Source: CAUZFZ01 sp963579025
GTDB lineage: Bacteria; Planctomycetota; Planctomycetia; Planctomycetales; Planctomycetaceae
NCBI GenBank assembly: GCA_963579025.1
Contig: CAUZFZ010000070.1
Coordinates: forward strand, 1-47,132
Length of the DNA: 47,132 nt
Direction: 5' to 3'
The translations under genes and the position numbers were made by a program. Each line of letters begins with the position of its first letter. Positions within the stretch are counted from its first letter, which is position 1. The notes beneath the pieces are model-generated. The model searched no databases. It saw only the letters and a program-made list of their open reading frames with translations, and was not told where the DNA came from. Shown piece by piece: positions 8,633 through 17,722 of this stretch.

Positions 8633-10795
8633 GTGCCGAACACCATCAGTCGATTCACCGAACGTTTACTTCTTCTGGTTCTGCTGACATGTTTTCTGCG
8701 GCTCGATCCCGCGTCTGCCCAGACAGAATCAAAGAAAGCGCTGACGCCGCTGGATGTCGCTCAACTCAGGTCCGTGCTGGACGCCGCCATTTCACCTGAC
8801 GGTCGGTGGATCGCGTACACCGTCAGCGTGCCGCGTCATCCACTGAAGGATGAGAATGGGTCGGCCAGGTCAGAGCTGCATGTGGTCGACACGGCAACCG
8901 GCAAGAGTCGGCCGTTCATTTCTGGAGATGTCAGTGTCAGCGGCATCGCATGGACTCCGGATGGCCGCGGCATCTCATTCCTGACCAAACGTGCGAAAGA
9001 CAAACAGACGTCCTTGTATGTCATACCGGTCGATGGTGGCGAAGCTCGCAAACTCATCGAACATGACACGTCGATCAGTTCCTATGACTGGAGACCCGAC
9101 GGCAGCGAGGTGGCGTTTCTGGCGACCGAAAAGGAAGACCCGGAACTCAAGAAGCAGAAAGACAAGGGATTCAATGCCGAGGCCTACGAAGAAAACCTGC
9201 ATTCGAAGCGAATCTGGATCGCTTCGCCGCGATGGGATGCGGATGGGATAACGCTCATTGCGGTGAACTCCTTCCCGGCGCCTCCGACCATCGACGGCGA
9301 CAAACCACGCATGCTCGACATCGAGGGCTCGGCCACAGAATTGCATTGGAGTCCGAATGGTGAGCATCTTGTCTCAGCGGTGGCCCCGACGCCGCTGATC
9401 GACCACCACTACATGTATCGGCGAATCCGAATCATCGATGCCGCGACCGGCAAAGTTGTGAAGAAGATCGAGAACCGCGGCAAGATCGGTGAGATCGCCT
9501 GGAGTCCGGACGGCAAAAAACTCGCGTTTCTGTCCGGCGAGGACATTAACGACCCCGGTTATGGGCGATTGCTGATCGCCGATGTCGCATCCGGTGAGTT
9601 TATTGACGCCACGAAGGGATACGTACCGGACATCATCGACATCGACTGGGACGGCAATTCAAAGCTGAGATTCCTCGCTCACGATGGTTGTCGTTCAGTT
9701 CTTGGGACAATGAATTCCGACGGCGGTGACCGAACAATTCCACCGCCGCCGACTGGCGTTGTATTCGATGCGTTCAGCCGGGCAGGCGATCGAACAGCAT
9801 TACTCGGCCAGTCTCCTGCGCACCCTGGCGAGGTGTATCTGTGGAAGCCGCAGGATCCGGTCATCAAGTTGGGGAGACGGGAAGGGCCCATCGTCCAGCG
9901 ACTAACGAACGTGAATCCCTGGCTTTCGAGCCGCAAGCTCGCGCCTCAGGAAGTGATCCGCTACAAGGCTCGCGATGGAGAAGAAGTCGAGGGAATTCTG
10001 ATCCGCCCATTGAATGAGGAGAAAGGCAAGCGGTATCCGCTGCTGACCGTCGTACACGGCGGACCGGAAGCACATATTCCGAATGGTTGGGTCACACGTT
10101 ACGTGTATCCGGGTCAGGTCGCGGCCGCTCGTGGTTTCGCGATCTTCTATCCCAACTACCGTGGAAGCACCGGCCGCGGAGTCGCCTTCGCCAAAGCCCA
10201 TCAGGCGGACTATGGCGGCAAAGAATTCGATGACGTGCTTGATGGCATCGACTACCTGGTCAAGAATGGTCTGGTGGATCGCAAGAAAGTCGGAGTCACA
10301 GGCGGTTCCTACGGCGGTTTCGCGTCTGCCTGGATGGCGACGCGGCACAGTGAGCACTTTGCGGCATCAGTGATGTTTGTCGGCATCAGCAATCAGATTT
10401 CGAAATCCGGCACGACGGACATTGCCGACGAGATGTTTCACGTGCACGCACGGAAGAGAATCTGGGACGACTGGCAGTTCTTCCTGGAACGCAGCCCGAT
10501 CTACTACGTGGAGAAAGCTCGCACGCCGATTCTCATTCTGCACGGCAAAGAAGACACGCGCGTGCATCCGTCGCAGTCGATGGAGCTGTATCGCAATCTG
10601 AAGATACTGGGCAAAGTCCCTGTCCGACTGATCTTTTATCCGGGCGAAGGACACGGAAACCGTAAAGCGGCTGCTCGATACGACTACAACCTGCGAATGC
10701 TCCGTTGGATGGAACATTTCATTACGGGCCCCGGCGGAGATGTACCTCCGGTCGAGATCGAGCACGATCCCGCCAAGCCGGCCGCGTCTGAATAG
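8633..10795 (+). CDS. S9-family prolyl oligopeptidase-like serine peptidase, exported
   Basis: 720 residues. A signal peptide (hydrophobic stretch about 12-28, ending near SAQ) suggests export. The N-terminal half holds beta-propeller (PD40/WD40-like) repeats such as ISPDGRWIAY and WSPDGKKLAF; the C-terminal half (from about 455) is an alpha/beta-hydrolase. The catalytic triad is visible: Ser559 in GGSYGG, Asp641 in HGKEDTR and His674 in GEGHGN. The family cleaves peptides, typically acylaminoacyl or dipeptidyl substrates; the specificity cannot be read from the sequence. The start is GTG at 8633, with a good GGAGG at 8621-8625. It appears monocistronic, followed by a palindrome at 10812. Confidence 0.93.
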   Translation: MPNTISRFTERLLLLVLLTCFLRLDPASAQTESKKALTPLDVAQLRSVLDAAISPDGRWIAYTVSVPRHPLKDENGSARSELHVVDTATGKSRPFISGDVSVSGIAWTPDGRGISFLTKRAKDKQTSLYVIPVDGGEARKLIEHDTSISSYDWRPDGSEVAFLATEKEDPELKKQKDKGFNAEAYEENLHSKRIWIASPRWDADGITLIAVNSFPAPPTIDGDKPRMLDIEGSATELHWSPNGEHLVSAVAPTPLIDHHYMYRRIRIIDAATGKVVKKIENRGKIGEIAWSPDGKKLAFLSGEDINDPGYGRLLIADVASGEFIDATKGYVPDIIDIDWDGNSKLRFLAHDGCRSVLGTMNSDGGDRTIPPPPTGVVFDAFSRAGDRTALLGQSPAHPGEVYLWKPQDPVIKLGRREGPIVQRLTNVNPWLSSRKLAPQEVIRYKARDGEEVEGILIRPLNEEKGKRYPLLTVVHGGPEAHIPNGWVTRYVYPGQVAAARGFAIFYPNYRGSTGRGVAFAKAHQADYGGKEFDDVLDGIDYLVKNGLVDRKKVGVTGGSYGGFASAWMATRHSEHFAASVMFVGISNQISKSGTTDIADEMFHVHARKRIWDDWQFFLERSPIYYVEKARTPILILHGKEDTRVHPSQSMELYRNLKILGKVPVRLIFYPGEGHGNRKAAARYDYNLRMLRWMEHFITGPGGDVPPVEIEHDPAKPAASE

Positions 10796-10811
10796 ACAAA
10801 CTGAACAGTTG

Positions 10812-10897
10812 GAACACTAATCTGCGCTGATCAACGCTAATCACCGTCCGTCGTCAACGTCCATTGGATTAGTGTCAATTAGCGCAGATTAGTGTTC
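10812..10897. repeat. CTAATC-rich inverted repeat, family B, copy 1
   Basis: The left arm begins GAACACTAATCTGCGCTGAT and the right arm ends GCGCAGATTAGTGTTC; internal CGCTAATC and GATTAGTG continue the pairing. The element at 22313-22387 uses the same vocabulary (GAAC, CGCTAAT, ATTAGCG, AGTGTTC) and is also 3' of a coding region. It may terminate the peptidase transcript, but there is no T-tract. Confidence 0.8.
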
Positions 10898-11016
10898 TTG
10901 AATAAACGAACGAAGACCTGACTCAAACGTAAGACGTTTCGAGTTGGAGTCCGTCGACGCGGCCTTTACCGTTTCATACTCGACTTTTCACACTCACTTT
11001 CGCTTTGGAGATACTG

Positions 11017-11769
11017 ATGATTCGCAACTTGATGGTTGTTACGTTGGTCTGTTTCGCATCCACCGTGTCCGCTGACGATTCGCGTAAGGCTCCCAAAGAG
11101 TCGGACGACCTGAAGAGCATCTTTGACGGCAAGAGCCTCGAAGGCTGGGACGGAGATTCCCGTCTGTGGTCCGTCAAGGATGGAGTGATACACGGAGAGA
11201 CGACGGCAGATGTGAAGGCCAACGGGAACACATTCCTCATCTGGAAGGGCGGCAAGACGAAGAACTTCGAACTCCGACTGTCCTTCCGCTGCAACGCGAC
11301 AAACAACTCTGGGATTCAGTATCGCTCGAAGCACATCACGGACGGGAATGTCCGCAACAAGTGGGTCGTGCGAGGCTACCAGCATGAAATCAGGAACCAG
11401 AACATCCTGCCCAGTGTGTCCGGATTCATATACGACGAGGGGGGACTCACCGGCGGACGTGGCCGGACATGTCTTGTCGGTGAAAAGGCCGAATGGATCG
11501 CAGACGGCAAGAAGGGCAAGAAGAAGGTCACAGAGACGCTGATCACTGCGGACGAATACAAGGAACTGTTCAAGTTGGATAAGTGGAACGACGTGATCAT
11601 CATTGCGGAGGGCACGCACATCCGACATTACATGAACGATCGCTTGGTGCTGGACTTTCAGGATCACCCGGACAACGCACTGCTGGAAGGCATTCTGGCC
11701 CTGCAACTGCACGCCGGAAGCCCCATGTTCGCCGAATTCAAAAACATCCGCATCCGCGACCTGGACTGA
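11017..11769 (+). CDS. DUF1080 (3-keto-disaccharide hydrolase-type) secreted protein A
   Basis: About 250 residues: a signal peptide (MIRNLMVVTLVCFASTVSA), then one DUF1080 domain of the concanavalin-like fold. Recognisable signatures are LKSIFDGKSLEGWDGD near the start, NNSGIQYRS in the middle and the closing AGSPMFAEFKNIRIRDL. Family members are exported, very abundant in planctomycetes, and have been linked to hydrolysis of 3-keto-glycosides. ATG at 11017 was chosen because TGGAG lies six bases upstream; an in-frame TTG at 11005 overlaps that site. It converges with the oxidoreductase gene at 11947-13233, whose family can produce 3-keto sugars. Confidence 0.9.
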   Translation: MIRNLMVVTLVCFASTVSADDSRKAPKESDDLKSIFDGKSLEGWDGDSRLWSVKDGVIHGETTADVKANGNTFLIWKGGKTKNFELRLSFRCNATNNSGIQYRSKHITDGNVRNKWVVRGYQHEIRNQNILPSVSGFIYDEGGLTGGRGRTCLVGEKAEWIADGKKGKKKVTETLITADEYKELFKLDKWNDVIIIAEGTHIRHYMNDRLVLDFQDHPDNALLEGILALQLHAGSPMFAEFKNIRIRDLD

Positions 11770-11772
11770 TCC

Positions 11773-12021
11773 ATGGCTTCGCGTCTACTTCACTTATTGG
11801 CTTTCGTCGCCGTCATTCAGATCGCGCTGCCTGTTTCCGCTTTGGAGCAGGCAGACGCGGCCGGAGACGTGAGGAACCTTCGCTCGTGGATGGGGCAGGT
11901 ACTGAAGCAGTGCCTGTTGCCGGAACCGCGCTACGTCTGTTCCTGCCTACGTGGGGACTTCCCAGCCCTTGCGATACTCGGTGCGAATGAGGCCAGCGGC
12001 TTTGTCGTTTCCGCCGGTTGA
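11773..12021 (+). CDS. Doubtful small ORF with a signal-peptide-like N-terminus
   Basis: 82 codons beginning four bases after the DUF1080 stop codon. The first 24 residues (MASRLLHLLAFVAVIQIALP, then VSAL) look like a cleavable signal peptide. The rest matches nothing I know, and the last 75 bases overlap the convergent oxidoreductase gene. No clear ribosome-binding site, although coupling to the upstream stop is possible. It may be a chance frame or the remnant of a truncated secreted gene. Confidence 0.22.
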   Translation: MASRLLHLLAFVAVIQIALPVSALEQADAAGDVRNLRSWMGQVLKQCLLPEPRYVCSCLRGDFPALAILGANEASGFVVSAG

Positions 12022-13233
12022 AAGTGTGTCTGCGTTCCAGTCGAAGCCACCACCTCGGTAGGCGGTGTTGGCGAGTAGAACGGTCTCCGACAACGGTCCG
12101 GAGTAATCGAAGTCGCACGTTGCCGAGGCTCCGCCTTTGCAGGCCGTGAACCACTCATTGTAGAAACCGGGAGACTTGGGAATTGTCTGATCGGGTCTCT
12201 TCAGCCCTTCGAACTTGTCTTCCGGCAGTAACACATGGCCGCCGAAGCCGGTCAGCAGCATCCCCTTCGAGCCGACGAACAGTGTGTTCATGCCCTTTCC
12301 GGACAGCCCTTTCTCTTTGAGGATCGGCGGCCCACTCTTCGCATGGTACCAGTGTAGAGTGACACCGTTGTCCGGGAAGGACAGGTGAGTTGCCATCGAC
12401 TTAGATGCCCGTTGTGGGTCTACCTCGGGGCCAGATGCATCGACTCGTGTTGGGTACTTCAGACCAAGTGCCCAGAACGGTATGTCCAGAATGTGGCAGC
12501 CGAAGTTGCCGGTTTCGCCCGTTCCAAAGTCCCACCAGAACCGCCAGTTGTAGGGGCAGTACGACGACGAATAGGCACGATCAGCGGCCGGTCCGAGCCA
12601 CAGATCCCACTTGAGATGCTTCGGGACCGACTCACCCGTTTTCGCAGCGCCCGGCATGCCGCGATTTCCGCCGATCCACGAATGGACGTCGCTGACCTTG
12701 CCAATGACTCCCGCCTGCACGAGTTCCACACTGCGGTGCATGTTGGCCAGCGTGTGTCGCTGCACGCCCAGTTGCGTGGCAATTTTCATCTTCTTCGCCA
12801 TCCGGGTCATTTCCCGGATCTCCCAGACGGAATGCGCCATGGGCTTTTCACAATACAGATGCTTGCCCATCTGCATTGCCGTCATCGAGGGATGGAAGTG
12901 TGTGTGGTCCGGAGTGCTGACCACGACAGCGTCGATGCTCTTGTCCATCTCATCGAGCATTCGTCGGTAGTCCTGAAAACGACGCGCTTTCGGAAACTTC
13001 GTGAATCCTCCGCCCGCACGTTTTTCGTCAAGGTCACACAGTGCGACGATGTTCTGACTGGACACGCCGCCCAGATTCGCGGCGCCACGGCCACCGATTC
13101 CGATACACGCAATATTCAGCTTCTCGTTGGGTGAAGAGGCCGCGCTGGTTGATGTGCTGGCCCCAAGCCAGAGTCCGGCACTGGCAGCGGCAGCAGTTTG
13201 AATGGCCTCGCGGCGTGATAGCTGTGTGGGCAT
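11947..13233 (-). CDS. Gfo/Idh/MocA-family oxidoreductase with Tat signal
   Basis: 428 residues. It begins with a twin-arginine export signal (SRREAIQTAAAASAGLWLGA, residues 6-25), followed by an NAD(P)-binding Rossmann fold with GIGGRG at 45-50, the EKP motif at 129-131, and the usual C-terminal alpha/beta domain. The family oxidises or reduces sugar hydroxyl or keto groups, often with a tightly bound cofactor in Tat-exported members. The substrate cannot be predicted. It lies 28 bases downstream of the DUF1549/DUF1553 gene on the same strand, so the two are probably co-transcribed, and it converges on a DUF1080 gene. ATG start. Confidence 0.93.
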   Translation of the reverse strand: MPTQLSRREAIQTAAAASAGLWLGASTSTSAASSPNEKLNIACIGIGGRGAANLGGVSSQNIVALCDLDEKRAGGGFTKFPKARRFQDYRRMLDEMDKSIDAVVVSTPDHTHFHPSMTAMQMGKHLYCEKPMAHSVWEIREMTRMAKKMKIATQLGVQRHTLANMHRSVELVQAGVIGKVSDVHSWIGGNRGMPGAAKTGESVPKHLKWDLWLGPAADRAYSSSYCPYNWRFWWDFGTGETGNFGCHILDIPFWALGLKYPTRVDASGPEVDPQRASKSMATHLSFPDNGVTLHWYHAKSGPPILKEKGLSGKGMNTLFVGSKGMLLTGFGGHVLLPEDKFEGLKRPDQTIPKSPGFYNEWFTACKGGASATCDFDYSGPLSETVLLANTAYRGGGFDWNADTLSTGGNDKAAGLIRTEYRKGWEVPT

Positions 13234-13261
13234 GTATCTGTCCTGTCGAATTCAAGAAGGC

Positions 13262-16200
13262 TCAATGATTGGTCAGGAATTCCTGTGTGTTGAGCAGCGC
13301 CCACATCAGGTCGCGAAGCCCTTCGATCGTGCATTCCGTTTCGGCAATGTGGGATCGGGCCTGGTTAAGCTCATCGGCAGATGGCGCCCGGTTCTGCGTG
13401 CGGAGGTATGCGGCGTTGATCAGCTCATCCACTCGCTCAGGTGCAGGTGCATCGCCCGACCTGGGTGGTTCTGTTTCCGTGCGGGGTTTCAGATCGGACA
13501 CGAGTGACTCGCCCAGGTCCTTCGCCACCTGTGTCAGCCAGCCATCTTTACGCTCCAGCCACTCGATCAGTTCGTGATCGTTGCGTACGTAGAGTGACTG
13601 CAGCAGAGTTGGCTGCAACTGGCGTTCGCAGTCGCAGTTTGTCGTGCGGAGCGGTTTGCCAAACACGAGCAGGGAATAGTCGAGGCTGCGTGCCTGAATC
13701 GATACAGGATGCATGCCAATTTTGCGGCCCTGCATTATTGAATGGAACGTGGCGGCTTTCGTATCGCTGGCGGTAGCTCGCAGAATTGCGTCGACGGTCA
13801 CTTCGGCCGGTAGCCGGCGAATGATCGCGTGGCTGAAGTTGCGTTCGTCTTTGACGTTGGTCTCGTTAGGTCGCCAGCTCAATTGGTAAGTGCGGCTTCT
13901 GGCAATCACTCCGTGCAGCCATTTGATATTATAACCGTGCTCAACGAACTGCGTACTGAGCCAGTCCAGCAAGGGGCGATTACTGGGCGGATTTGCCATA
14001 TTGAAGTCGTCGGGCGGATCGACGATGCCGACTCCGAAGTAGTGAGCCCAGATGCGGTTTACGAACGCGCGAGCGAAATAAGGATTGTCCTTCTGGACCA
14101 GCCATGCCATCAGCGGCTCGCGTGGATCGTCGTAGTCGCTGAGGTCGACCGTATCGTCGGCCAGCAGTCTGGCAATCTGCGGCTTGTCTCCAGGCGATTC
14201 GATCCAGATTTCGTTCCAGGGGATCGGCAGGCCTTCGGCGGCAACTCGTAGATACATCTGTCGTCGCAGCGCGGCCGTGTCGAGTTTCTTCGGGACGCCC
14301 AGCTTCATCTTCAGTTGGTTCTGTGCTTCACGCGCCGATGGCGCGACTCCTGCTTTGATGCGCGAGAAGAACTGAGTGAACTGCTCAAAGTCCTGTTTCG
14401 ACCATTGATCGAATGGGTGCTTGTGGCATTGAGCGCATTGCAGTCGCACTCCGAGGAAAATGTATCCAAAGGAAAGAGCCCGGTCGGTCGGCTGCTGGTT
14501 GTTGCTGCGGAACCAGTAGTAGTGCATCGGATTGTCGTGGGCTGTGTAGTCTTCCGGATCGACGCGGCCCAGGAACGCGCTTTGTTCCTGGACGTAGTCT
14601 TCGTACGACTGATCCGGGCGTCGACTCTCCGACAGGATGATTCCCGCAGCAATCCGGTCCCAGCTGACGTTGTCTTTGACTCGCCGTCGCAACCAGGCGA
14701 CCCACTGATCAGCGGCGGGTCGATTCATATCCGTGGAACCGAGGTACTGAGCATTGCTGCCGGTCAGGTCAGCCAGCCGCATGGTCCACCACTCGACATA
14801 CGCGGGCGACTCGAGGAGTTCATCGATTTTTCGCGAACGCTTGTCGGCGGACGTCTCGGTCACGAAGGCATCGAGTTCGGCAGCACTTGGAAGTGTGCCT
14901 GTCAAATCCAGACTGACACGTCGCAGGAATTCCTCATCGGAGCAGGTTTCGGAAGGCACGATGCCCAGCTTGGAGAGTTTCTCGACGACAAACGTATCAA
15001 TGGGAGTCGGTGTGGGAACGGCGGGGAAACGGTCTCCGGTTTTGTCAGACACAGGCAGCAGCACGGGAGTGCTGAAGATCCCGTTGTCGTAAAACGAAAT
15101 GATGTGTGTATCGCCAGGCGATTTGCAGCGAACGAGCCCGTCGGCGTTGACTTCCGCGATCGTGTCATCGTTCGTCTGAAATCTCGTGAGGCACGTCACA
15201 TCTTCACGCGTGCCATCAGACCAGACGGCGATCGCTTTCAACTGAATGGTCTCGTCAGGTTTCGTGAAGACGATCTCCGCCGGATTGACTTCAAATCGTG
15301 CGATCACCTGAGGTTCGGCTGTCGTTTTGGTCGGACTATCTGGCTGACTGGTGCTTTGCGTTGATGACACACCATTTGCTCCACCGGCGATCCAGCGACG
15401 CAGAATTCGATGCTCCCAACCGCCCGGCTCGAATCGCTGTCCGCCGCCGTGATCATCGTCACTGGTCGGTTTGCGCAGGATCAGGCTCTTGTCCGGCTCA
15501 TCGACGTTGACTCTCGGTTCGTCGCCGCCGGTGAGTGCCTCGATATCCGCTTTGAAATCGTAACCGAACATCGAAAGCCGAAAACCGGCCTGGCCCTGAA
15601 AGGACCCGTGACACGTCCGTCCGTTACAGCCGAGCCGGCCCAGCAACGGAATGACATGCCTCTGAAAGTCGGGAACCTCACTGCCGGCAGCGAAACGATC
15701 ACTCGCCGGCCCAAGCATGTTGCCCGTTCCATCACCTGCGATGGGCGGATTGACTGAATCAGAGGTCCCGGCTTCGTTCGACGGTCCTCTGAGTGGCTCA
15801 CCTGCCAAATATCGTTGGAGTGGATTTCGTTCCTGACTCGGGTGCGGGCTGGTGATGATTGCCAGTTTCGGCAGGGCTGTTTCCATTTCCTCAAACGACT
15901 CGCTGCTGTTTCCGGCTGGCGTGTTTTGAAGAAGCAGTTGTTTCAGACCCTTGCACGCTGTGAGAGCCTGGAGCGAATTCCCTGAGACCTTCGTGTCGTT
16001 CAGGCTGAGCGTTTCGAGGTGTTTCAGACTGGCAAGCGATTTCAGACCGCTTCCATCGATCGCGGTTCGTTCCAGATAGAGCGTCTTCAGCTTTGTGAGT
16101 TCGCTGAGATGTTGCAGTCCCGCGTCGGTGACCTGTGTCCTGGAAAGGAACAGCACTTCCAGGTTCTCAAGACCGGCGACGTGACGCAGGCCGTCATCAG

Positions 16201-16675
16201 TAATCGCCGTGTCCCGAAGCGCCAGCGTTGTGAGACTCCCGACACCGGATACATGCTGGAGTCCGGCGTCCGTGACCGCAGTCTGGTCAAGATAAAGCCG
16301 TTCGAGTTTGCTGAGTCCCGCCAGAACGCTCAGGCCGGCATCCGTCAGACCGGACTTTGACAGGTACAGCGTGTCGAGATTAGTCAGCCCCTTGACGGCA
16401 GCCAGGCCTGTATCTGTCACGGTAGGCGTGACAACCGCAAGGTAATCGAGGTTCCGAAACGCGCTGACGTGTGCGACATGCTCGTCCGTGACGATCTTCT
16501 TGCTGAAACGGACGAAACGCACCGTGCCGTCTCGGTTCTTCTGAATGTTCGATGCCCGGCCGCGAATGGCCTTGATCGCGGCCTCCTCTTCCGGCGGCGT
16601 GTCTGCCAACGCAGAGACGGAGAGCAGGGTGGCGCCCAGAAGGAACGCGATAAGGGGAATCGAGCGACGAGTCAT
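13262..16675 (-). CDS. DUF1549/DUF1553 cytochrome-like protein with leucine-rich repeats
   Basis: About 1,137 residues from the chosen ATG. Order of parts: signal peptide (MTRRSIPLIAFLLGATLLSV); a run of leucine-rich repeats at about 60-240 (units such as LENLEVLFLSRTQVTDAGLQ); a haem-like site CNGRTCH beginning at residue 350 (C-x4-CH spacing, PSCyt1-like); a bacterial Ig-like domain; DUF1549 (PSCyt2) from about 560; then DUF1553 (PSD1) with CAQCH near 747 and the typical ending TQEFLTNH. The frame stays open to 17263, but that extension overlaps the opposite-strand DUF1080 gene and precedes the signal peptide, so it was dropped. No clear Shine-Dalgarno sequence. The family is a planctomycete hallmark of uncertain biochemical role, perhaps electron transfer in the periplasm. 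The LRR fusion is the unusual part. Confidence 0.9.
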   Translation of the reverse strand: MTRRSIPLIAFLLGATLLSVSALADTPPEEEAAIKAIRGRASNIQKNRDGTVRFVRFSKKIVTDEHVAHVSAFRNLDYLAVVTPTVTDTGLAAVKGLTNLDTLYLSKSGLTDAGLSVLAGLSKLERLYLDQTAVTDAGLQHVSGVGSLTTLALRDTAITDDGLRHVAGLENLEVLFLSRTQVTDAGLQHLSELTKLKTLYLERTAIDGSGLKSLASLKHLETLSLNDTKVSGNSLQALTACKGLKQLLLQNTPAGNSSESFEEMETALPKLAIITSPHPSQERNPLQRYLAGEPLRGPSNEAGTSDSVNPPIAGDGTGNMLGPASDRFAAGSEVPDFQRHVIPLLGRLGCNGRTCHGSFQGQAGFRLSMFGYDFKADIEALTGGDEPRVNVDEPDKSLILRKPTSDDDHGGGQRFEPGGWEHRILRRWIAGGANGVSSTQSTSQPDSPTKTTAEPQVIARFEVNPAEIVFTKPDETIQLKAIAVWSDGTREDVTCLTRFQTNDDTIAEVNADGLVRCKSPGDTHIISFYDNGIFSTPVLLPVSDKTGDRFPAVPTPTPIDTFVVEKLSKLGIVPSETCSDEEFLRRVSLDLTGTLPSAAELDAFVTETSADKRSRKIDELLESPAYVEWWTMRLADLTGSNAQYLGSTDMNRPAADQWVAWLRRRVKDNVSWDRIAAGIILSESRRPDQSYEDYVQEQSAFLGRVDPEDYTAHDNPMHYYWFRSNNQQPTDRALSFGYIFLGVRLQCAQCHKHPFDQWSKQDFEQFTQFFSRIKAGVAPSAREAQNQLKMKLGVPKKLDTAALRRQMYLRVAAEGLPIPWNEIWIESPGDKPQIARLLADDTVDLSDYDDPREPLMAWLVQKDNPYFARAFVNRIWAHYFGVGIVDPPDDFNMANPPSNRPLLDWLSTQFVEHGYNIKWLHGVIARSRTYQLSWRPNETNVKDERNFSHAIIRRLPAEVTVDAILRATASDTKAATFHSIMQGRKIGMHPVSIQARSLDYSLLVFGKPLRTTNCDCERQLQPTLLQSLYVRNDHELIEWLERKDGWLTQVAKDLGESLVSDLKPRTETEPPRSGDAPAPERVDELINAAYLRTQNRAPSADELNQARSHIAETECTIEGLRDLMWALLNTQEFLTNH

Positions 16676-16891
16676 GAACGCACCGTTCTGGTTCTGCCGA
16701 TCTGGCTTCGGTTGATTCGAGTCGAATGGCGTCCACGATACGACGTTCATGCGAGGCAGACAATCCCGGCGTGCGGGAACTGGAATCCACCGTGACTCCG
16801 ATGTCTCCGGAGACTGGCTGTCATCTTCGGCCAGGTTTTCCCAGAATCTGTTGGCAGACCATTTCTGACTACACGCTTTGGATATCCAAAT

Positions 16892-17692
16892 ATGAACCAC
16901 CTGCGAATTGCGACACTCGTCCTGACAAGCTGCGTCCTGATCTCGATGACAAGTGCCCAAGACAAGCCGTCCAAGGCTGGCTGGATTCAACTTTTCAACG
17001 GAAAGAACCTGGACGGCTGGACGCCGAAGATTCGCGGCTACGAGCTCGGTGAAAACTTTGGCAACACGTTCCGCGTCAAAGACGGTGTGATGCAAGTGGG
17101 CTACGAAGCCTACGACGAATTCGGCGAACGATTCGGGCACATCTTTTACAAGGACAAGTTCTCGCACTACATCCTGCGGGCCGAGTACCGGTTTACCGGT
17201 GAGCAGGCGAAGGGCGGGCCGGGCTGGGCGATCAGGAACAGCGGCCTGATGCTTCACGGGCAAACACCCGAGTCCATGACAAAGGACCAGAAATTTCCCG
17301 TCTCGATTGAAGTGCAGTTACTGGGCGGCACCGGTCAGGGTGAGCGAACAACAGCGAATCTGTGTACTCCGGGGACCCATGTGGTGATGGACGGCAAGCT
17401 CGTGAAGCGGCATTGTACAAAAGCGAATTCGAAGACCTATGACGGCGAGCAGTGGGTCACGTGCGAGGTCGAAGTGCGTGGCAACAAGCTGTTTCGTCAC
17501 AGTGTGAATGGCGAGACCGTGATGTCGTACACGCAGCCACAGCTTGACGAGAACGACGACAACGGGAAGAAGCTGATTGCCGCCAACGGAGGCGTACAAC
17601 TTTCCGGCGGAACGATTTCGCTGCAGTCGGAAAGCCACCCCGTGGAGTTTCGAAAAGTCGAACTGCTGGTGCTTGATCCAAACGGCAAGTAG
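16892..17692 (+). CDS. DUF1080 (3-keto-disaccharide hydrolase-type) secreted protein B
   Basis: 266 residues: signal peptide (MNHLRIATLVLTSCVLISMT, then SAQ), then DUF1080 with IQLFNGKNLDGWTPK at the N-terminus, an internal GWAIRNSGLMLHG and the C-terminal SESHPVEFRKVELL. It resembles the planctomycete DUF1080 subtype with the long IRGYELGENFGNTFRV segment and is only distantly related to the copy at 11017. Its start region overlaps the unused 5' extension of the divergent DUF1553 frame. The gene at 17723 follows after 30 bases on the same strand. Confidence 0.9.
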   Translation: MNHLRIATLVLTSCVLISMTSAQDKPSKAGWIQLFNGKNLDGWTPKIRGYELGENFGNTFRVKDGVMQVGYEAYDEFGERFGHIFYKDKFSHYILRAEYRFTGEQAKGGPGWAIRNSGLMLHGQTPESMTKDQKFPVSIEVQLLGGTGQGERTTANLCTPGTHVVMDGKLVKRHCTKANSKTYDGEQWVTCEVEVRGNKLFRHSVNGETVMSYTQPQLDENDDNGKKLIAANGGVQLSGGTISLQSESHPVEFRKVELLVLDPNGK

Positions 17693-17722
17693 CCCGATCA
17701 GGCAGTCGGACGGGACCTCGTC

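Noticed and set aside
14315..15364. 349-codon plus-strand frame
   Set aside because: Antisense to the DUF1549/DUF1553 gene, which has recognisable motifs throughout; no domain in the antisense product.
16676..17263. 196-codon upstream extension of the DUF1553 frame
   Set aside because: Lies before a proper signal peptide and overlaps the opposite-strand DUF1080 gene.
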